A DNA stretch of 8,287 nucleotides from positions 1 through 8,287 of the forward strand of contig SKZB01000224.1 of assembly GCA_007127615.1 (NCBI GenBank), read 5' to 3'. Source of the DNA: Phycisphaerales bacterium (lineage in GTDB: Bacteria; Planctomycetota; Phycisphaerae; Phycisphaerales; SM1A02). Below, piece by piece: positions 4,166 through 8,287 of the stretch; within the stretch, counting starts at the first letter, position 1; each line of letters starts with the position of its first letter. The position numbers and the translations under genes were made by a program. The notes beneath the pieces were generated by a model. That model was not told where the DNA came from. It did not search any database and saw only the letters and a program-made list of their open reading frames with translations.

Positions 4166-6291
4166 TCCCCACGGAACGTCACTTCGAGCGTGACGCGCTC
4201 ACCGTCACGCAGGACGACGATGTTGACGGTGTCGCCCGCCTCGTGATCACGCAGTCGCGTCACCAGATCCTGCATTCCGGTCACGGTGTGATCGTTCCAG
4301 CCGACGATGATGTCGCCGCGCTGCATCCCGGCCCGCTCGGCATTGGAGTCAACCGCCGTCCCCTCGATGGCGACGCCCTCCACCGGCTCGCCCATCGCGG
4401 GAGTGATGCCCAGCCGTACCGGCGCGTACCCGCGATCGGGTGTCCGCGATCGACGGGGTTCGGTGAAGTTCAGCTTTTCGGGTCGAGAAGCGAGATCAAC
4501 CGCCACGTGATGCACCAGGCGCAGCAGATCCCGCGCCCCGGCGGGGTTGACGGTGTGGCCGACATCGCGGGGCGTGTGGTAGTCGGGGTGCAGTCCCGAA
4601 AAGAAGTGCATCGCCGGAATCTCCGACCGGATGAAGTTCGCGTCATCGGAACGGCCGCTCGAGCCGGGCGCGGTCGAAGCGGTCAACCCGCTCCGCCCCA
4701 CATGTTCCCGGAGGATGGAATCGAGTCCGTCGGCGGTATTGACGCCCATGATCGAAATCTGCTGATCGCGCAGCCGGCCGATCATATCCAGATTGAGCAT
4801 CACGCTGACGCGATCAAGCGGAATGCTGGGGCTGTCCACAAAGTGACGCGACCCGTTCAGGCCGGACTCCTCGGCGTCGAACGCCAGAAACATGATCGAG
4901 CGAAGATCATCTGATTCTGACTGCTGGTAGTACGCGCTGAGCGTGCGGGCAAGGATGATCACGCCGGCCGTGCCCGAAGCGTTGTCGTCGGCGCCGGGAT
5001 GGAGTTGGCCGCGGTAGCGCGGGGCCGTGCCGAATTCGCCGTATCCGACGTGATCGTAGTGCGCCCCGATCACGATCCACTCGTCGGCGAGTTCACCCCG
5101 GCCGGGAAGCACGCCACCGACGTTCTCCGCCGCAATGTTTGTTCGCGCGCCGGAACGGGCAATCTCCACCGTCATCGTGAGCGGCTCGTCACCGAAGTGA
5201 ACGCTTCGCAGCTCACCCCGGTCGGCGGCTCGTTGCAGATCGGCGAGATCACGACCTTCCTCATCGATCTGCGAGAGCAATCGATCGGCCGCCTCGGACG
5301 TCATCTGCATGACCGGAATCTCCTGGCGGGGACCGAACTGGCTGCTTCGGCCCATGGATTCCAGTCCGCTCGCGCCTTCAAACGCGTGGGGCGGGTTGAT
5401 CATGATAATACCGGCGGCGCCGCGCTGACTCAGCGCACGAAACTTCGGCGCGAGCGCGGCATGCTCACTGTAGCGGCGCTCGGCCCACCGGCTGCGGCCG
5501 TCTTCATCATGCGGCTCGTAGCGCAGCATGATGACAATGCGTCCGGTCAGATCGGTGTCCTCGTCGAAGCTCGAATAGCCGTCGGGACCGTTGGCGATGG
5601 CGTAGCCGGCGAAGCTCACCGGCGCGGACACCTGGCCGTTGCCCGAGATTCCCAGGACGGCGTAGTCCGTGCGTTCCTCGAAGGTCTCGTGTTCCAGGCC
5701 CAGATCGGCCCGATTGACCTGCGCGCGCACGCGGGCCCCGCCACTCCGGAACGTGAACGGTTGACGATAGCTGATGAGCTTCTCGTGCACCGAGCGGTCG
5801 GCGCCGAGTTCGTTCCGCTCGACGAGCGCGCTGAGTGAGGGACCTTCCGGATCGAGAAAGGCCGGTTCAAGACCGTACTGCCTGAAGTAGAACTCGAGGT
5901 ACTCCGAGGTGATCTCCATCCCGCGCGATTCCGGAACGCGGCCCTCGAAGAAAGGATTGGCGAGCGTGATCACGTGCATGTACCACTCGGTTGCGACTTC
6001 ACCGAGATCATCGAAGACCTGCGTGAGGTCAACGCGTTCGGCATCGACGGGAACGGTGTTCGTTTCTTCCGGCGCAAAACGCATCGGGTTGTGGGGTTCA
6101 TCGAGCATCCGTCCCTGCGTTGGGCGCTCGGAGGAGCGCTCGCCGGCGTCGGCGCCGGGTTCGAAGAGATCGTCGGCCTGAGCCGGCAGGGCAGCCGCCA
6201 GGAGCACGGCGCCGAGCACGAGCCCGCCCAGAACGCCGCGTGTCCATGAATTCAGATTGCAACTTGTCAAATTCGCGCGCATCAAAGTCAT
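4162..6291 (-). CDS. Secreted M28-family zinc aminopeptidase with PA insertion and PDZ domain
   Basis: With the start at 6291 the protein has 709 residues. Residues 1-39 form a signal peptide: MTLMRANLTS, a hydrophobic core VLGGLVLGAVLLAAAL and an ALPAQA cleavage site. An N-terminal M28 lead-in (HVITLANPFFEGRVPESRGM, about 106-125) is followed by a PA-like domain (about 205-364) and the peptidase core (about 383-604). All five expected zinc ligands and the catalytic glutamate are visible: H411 in GAHYDHVG, D435 in GADDNASG, E474 (catalytic) and E475 in FDAEESGLNGS, D502 in NLDMIGR and H572 in DYHTPRD. The tail (about 622-709) is a PDZ domain (RLGITPAMG, AERAGMQRGDIIVGWNDHTV). It should release N-terminal amino acids from peptides outside the cytoplasm; substrate unknown. 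The frame is open 76 codons further upstream to 6519, but a signal peptide and likely promoter favour 6291 or ATG 6282. Neither start has a strong Shine-Dalgarno. Confidence 0.93.
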   Translation of the reverse strand: MTLMRANLTSCNLNSWTRGVLGGLVLGAVLLAAALPAQADDLFEPGADAGERSSERPTQGRMLDEPHNPMRFAPEETNTVPVDAERVDLTQVFDDLGEVATEWYMHVITLANPFFEGRVPESRGMEITSEYLEFYFRQYGLEPAFLDPEGPSLSALVERNELGADRSVHEKLISYRQPFTFRSGGARVRAQVNRADLGLEHETFEERTDYAVLGISGNGQVSAPVSFAGYAIANGPDGYSSFDEDTDLTGRIVIMLRYEPHDEDGRSRWAERRYSEHAALAPKFRALSQRGAAGIIMINPPHAFEGASGLESMGRSSQFGPRQEIPVMQMTSEAADRLLSQIDEEGRDLADLQRAADRGELRSVHFGDEPLTMTVEIARSGARTNIAAENVGGVLPGRGELADEWIVIGAHYDHVGYGEFGTAPRYRGQLHPGADDNASGTAGVIILARTLSAYYQQSESDDLRSIMFLAFDAEESGLNGSRHFVDSPSIPLDRVSVMLNLDMIGRLRDQQISIMGVNTADGLDSILREHVGRSGLTASTAPGSSGRSDDANFIRSEIPAMHFFSGLHPDYHTPRDVGHTVNPAGARDLLRLVHHVAVDLASRPEKLNFTEPRRSRTPDRGYAPVRLGITPAMGEPVEGVAIEGTAVDSNAERAGMQRGDIIVGWNDHTVTGMQDLVTRLRDHEAGDTVNIVVLRDGERVTLEVTFRGE

Positions 6292-6438
6292 CTCACAGTT
6301 GGAAACAGTTTCGCCAGAAATCGAAGTCTTTCGCGACCACCTTCTCAGAAGAACGAGCCCTTCGCGCCTGCCGTTCGGAGGGAGCGTCGATTCGAGCCCC
6401 AAACGCCCCCGCAATTCAACCGACTTCGTCGGGCAGCG

Positions 6439-6467
6439 TTGCTTCCGGGCGGGCCGCTGAATATAGT
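6439..6467 (+). promoter_or_regulatory. Candidate gcvP promoter
   Basis: TTGCTT (6439-6444) and TATAGT (6462-6467) are separated by exactly 17 bases. The -10 matches consensus at five of six positions and is identical to the -10 box found before rnpB in this window; the -35 keeps the TTG core. Transcription would start near 6474, leaving a leader of about 220 bases before the preferred gcvP start. Confidence 0.5.
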
Positions 6468-6491
6468 AATCTTTAGGCAAATGAAGTTGAA
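6463..6491 (-). promoter_or_regulatory. Candidate promoter of the peptidase gene
   Basis: On the minus strand TTCAAC (6491-6486) and TACTAT (6468-6463) are 17 bases apart. The hexamers are weaker than those of the opposite promoter but lie in the same AT-rich core. Transcription would start near 6456, giving a leader of about 165 bases and excluding the longer upstream reading of the peptidase frame. Confidence 0.35.
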
Positions 6492-6685
6492 AATGTAGCG
6501 AAATTGCAGGAAACGGCACCGGAAGTCGCCATTGCTGCTTCGATCCGGGCGCCGCTCCCCCCGCTTTTGCCTTTTCTCACCCCGACCGATCACCCCTCCC
6601 TCCGCCGCACGATTTTCTTCAATGACCACCACGACATCGAGCCGTACTCACGCCGCCCCCCGCGACCCCGCCGAAGTTCCCTGCC

Positions 6686-6690
6686 CGGAG
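6686..6690 (+). promoter_or_regulatory. Ribosome binding site deciding the gcvP start
   Basis: CGGAG at 6686-6690 lies six bases before ATG 6697. The in-frame ATG 6622, 25 codons upstream, has only pyrimidine-rich sequence before it, so 6697 is the preferred start. Confidence 0.6.
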
Positions 6691-6696
6691 CCCGAT

Positions 6697-8287
6697 ATGA
6701 CCCAAACGCCGCACGGGCCGTTGGACCAGTTCACCTTCCGTCACATCGGCCCCGATCCGGCGGAAATCGATTCGATGCTTCAATCCATCGGTTCCGATTC
6801 CCTGGAAAAGCTCATCAACGAGACCATTCCCGCCAGCATTCTCGAACGCCAGCCGCTCAATGTCGGCGAACCGCGGGGCGAGCACGAACTGCTCGGCCAC
6901 CTTCGCACGATGGCGAAAAAGAACCGGGTCTTCAAGAGCTACATCGGCATGGGGTACCACGGCACGATCACCCCGCCGGTCATTCAGCGCAACATCCTCG
7001 AGAATCCCGGCTGGTACACGCAGTACACCCCCTACCAGGCGGAGATCAGCCAGGGGCGACTGGAAGCGCTCATCAATTTCCAGACGATGGTCAGCGATCT
7101 GACCGCGCTGCCGATCGCCAACGCTTCGCTGCTCGATGAAGCGACCGCCGTCGCCGAGGCGATGGCGATGTGCATCAGCATCACGCGGCGTGACACCTTT
7201 CTGATCGCGCACGACTGCCATCCGCAGACGATCGAGGTCGTGCAGACCCGCGCGAAGTCCATGGGGGTGAAGATCGAAGTCTTTGATCCCAGCGACCGCG
7301 AGACCTGGCGGTCGCGCGGGTTTGATGATGTCGCCGGCGTGGCGGTTCAGTACCCCGCCACGGACGGGCGCATCGAGTGCTACGAAGCCCTCGCGGAGGC
7401 GCTGCACGATGCGAAGGCGCTGCTTGTGGCGGCAACCGATCTGCTCGCGCTGACGCTGATCCGGCCGCCGGGTGAGTTCGGCGCGGATATTGCCGTCGGT
7501 TCGGCGCAGCGCTTCGGCGTGCCGATGGGCTACGGCGGTCCGCACGCGGCCTTCCTCGCCACGCACGAGAAGCACGTACGCAAGATGCCGGGCCGGCTCA
7601 TCGGCGTCTCCCACGATTCGCAGAGCAACCCCGCCTACCGCATGGCGATCCAGACGCGCGAACAGCACATCAAGCGCGACCGCGCCACCAGCAACATCTG
7701 CACCGCGCAGGTGCTTCTGGCGATCATGGCCGGCATGTACGCGGTCTACCACGGCCCCGACGGACTGCGCCGCATCGCGGAGCGCGTGCGCGGCCTGACC
7801 CAGACCCTCCGGGCCGGTTTGCGCAAACTCGGCCACGGGATTGACGATGACACCTTCGTCTTCGATTCGCTGCGCATCCGACCGGCGAACGCCAGCGCCG
7901 ACGATCTTCTCCGCGCCGCCCGTCAGCGCGAGATCAACCTGCGCGACTTCGGCGATGGCACACTCGGTATCACGCTCGACGAAACGACGACCCTCGATCA
8001 GATTGAAGAACTGCTTGATCTGTTCGGAGAGAAGCGATCGGAGGAACGTGGCGCGGCCTTGACATTATGGAACGAGGTCGAGCGCCGGATCCCCGAGGCG
8101 TTCGCGCGGCAGAGCGGCTACCTGACGCACCCGGTCTTCAACACGCACCACTCCGAAACGGAGATGCTGCGGTACATCCGTTCGCTCGAATCGCGCGATC
8201 TCTCCCTCTGCCATTCGATGATCCCGCTCGGCTCGTGCACGATGAAGCTCAACGGCACGAGCGAAATGCTGCCGGTCACCTGGCCGG
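6697..8287 (+). CDS. gcvP: Glycine dehydrogenase (decarboxylating), P-protein of the glycine cleavage system; 3' end outside window
   Basis: The frame is open from 6697 to the right edge: 530 complete codons of a family usually about 950 residues. P-protein is a PLP enzyme that decarboxylates glycine and passes the aminomethyl group to lipoylated H-protein (GcvH), with GcvT and the lipoamide dehydrogenase completing the cycle. Visible signatures in order: FTFRHIGP near the start, SYIGMGYHGTITPPVI, YTPYQAEISQGRLEALINFQ, SLLDEATAVAEAMAM (144-158), HDCHPQT (172-178), ATDLLALTLIRPPGEFGADI (from 246), GSAQRFGVPMGYGGPHAAF (268-286), TREQHIKRDRATSNICTAQ (320-338). It continues into HPVFNTHHSETEM (479-491) and GSCTMKLN (512-519), which begin the C-terminal half; it is therefore the fused form, not the separate gcvPA/gcvPB type. 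The PLP-binding lysine lies beyond the window. An alternative ATG at 6622 would add a low-complexity Thr/Pro/Arg leader of 25 residues. Confidence 0.97.
   Translation, partial: MTQTPHGPLDQFTFRHIGPDPAEIDSMLQSIGSDSLEKLINETIPASILERQPLNVGEPRGEHELLGHLRTMAKKNRVFKSYIGMGYHGTITPPVIQRNILENPGWYTQYTPYQAEISQGRLEALINFQTMVSDLTALPIANASLLDEATAVAEAMAMCISITRRDTFLIAHDCHPQTIEVVQTRAKSMGVKIEVFDPSDRETWRSRGFDDVAGVAVQYPATDGRIECYEALAEALHDAKALLVAATDLLALTLIRPPGEFGADIAVGSAQRFGVPMGYGGPHAAFLATHEKHVRKMPGRLIGVSHDSQSNPAYRMAIQTREQHIKRDRATSNICTAQVLLAIMAGMYAVYHGPDGLRRIAERVRGLTQTLRAGLRKLGHGIDDDTFVFDSLRIRPANASADDLLRAARQREINLRDFGDGTLGITLDETTTLDQIEELLDLFGEKRSEERGAALTLWNEVERRIPEAFARQSGYLTHPVFNTHHSETEMLRYIRSLESRDLSLCHSMIPLGSCTMKLNGTSEMLPVTWP

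Larger units (their letters stand above)
6292..6696. other. Divergent intergenic region between peptidase gene and gcvP
   Basis: About 400 bases hold the start signals of two divergent genes. An AT-rich core at about 6460-6500 contrasts with GC-rich flanks and contains the candidate promoters. The part from 6540 to 6620 is pyrimidine-rich on the plus strand. I found no glycine riboswitch core on either strand and no strong hairpin terminator-antiterminator pair. The segment 6622-6696 is an in-frame extension of gcvP that could be translated if the upstream ATG were used. Confidence 0.6.

Noticed and set aside
3636..4193. Open frame of 185 codons on the plus strand
   Set aside because: It starts inside RNase P RNA, crosses its terminator hairpin and ends in low-complexity pyrimidine repeat. 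No ribosome binding site or plausible domain.
4243..5838. Two open frames on the plus strand (4243-4914 and 4999-5838)
   Set aside because: They lie opposite the M28 peptidase, whose zinc ligands and PDZ motifs are intact. Their products are His/Arg/Gly-rich without family features.
6292..6519. N-terminal extension of 76 codons on the peptidase
   Set aside because: The extension would bury the signal peptide, crosses the AT-rich candidate promoter and has no family-like sequence.
6474..6696. Glycine riboswitch before gcvP
   Set aside because: Expected from pathway knowledge, but none of the conserved core purine-rich blocks is present on either strand.
6619..7836. Long open frame (405 codons) on the minus strand opposite gcvP
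   Set aside because: The plus strand over the same bases encodes unmistakable P-protein motifs. The antisense product has no recognisable motif and is a by-product of GC-rich codon use.
8041..8100. Possible frameshift in gcvP where the reading becomes less conserved
   Set aside because: Codon-by-codon reading stays open and the downstream HPVFNTHHSETEM and GSCTMKLN motifs follow in the same frame; this is the variable linker between the two halves.

Overview
This window looks like a chromosomal segment from a GC-rich Gram-negative-type bacterium. My best guess is a planctomycete, possibly of the Phycisphaerae. The reasons are a style of divergent housekeeping-gene relatives I associate with that group (an HflC with an acidic insertion, and an uncharacterised 249-residue protein), plus a class A RNase P RNA with an enlarged P13/P14 region. 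That assignment is inference and no ribosomal marker is present to prove it.

Layout from left to right. (1) Bases 3-2269, plus strand: the 3' two-thirds of hflC (membrane-protease regulator, SPFH/band 7 family), then an uncharacterised 249-residue protein starting 3 bases after the hflC stop with a good Shine-Dalgarno inside the hflC tail, then a stand-alone HD-GYP protein (probable cyclic-di-GMP phosphodiesterase). (2) Bases 2256-3215, minus strand: a divergent Gfo/Idh/MocA-like protein whose N-terminal nucleotide-binding motif looks degenerate; it converges on the HD-GYP gene and overlaps its tail by 14 bases. (3) Bases 3331-3785, plus strand: rnpB, the catalytic RNA of RNase P, with a TATAGT -10 element just upstream and a strong GNRA-capped intrinsic terminator just downstream. 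(4) Bases 3786-4161: a gene-free spacer with small hairpins, a UUCG-capped inverted repeat and a degenerate octamer array that runs into the stop codon of the next gene. (5) Bases 4162-6291, minus strand: a secreted M28-family metallopeptidase with signal peptide, PA-like insertion, complete zinc-ligand set and C-terminal PDZ domain. (6) Bases 6292-6696: a divergent intergenic region with an AT-rich core that can be read as two overlapping, oppositely directed promoters. (7) Bases 6697-8287, plus strand: the N-terminal 530 codons of gcvP, the glycine decarboxylase P-protein. The sequence runs past the N/C-subunit junction, so this is the fused long form; the window ends inside it.

The genes do not form one pathway. 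hflC, the unknown gene and perhaps the HD-GYP gene could be one transcription unit; rnpB stands alone; the peptidase and gcvP are a divergent pair. I found no CRISPR array, transposase, tRNA, phage gene or obvious defence system. The most unusual items are the octamer array overlapping a stop codon, the extra hairpin in RNase P RNA, the degenerate oxidoreductase-like protein and the unknown partner of hflC. I do not see convincing evidence of a wholly new system.
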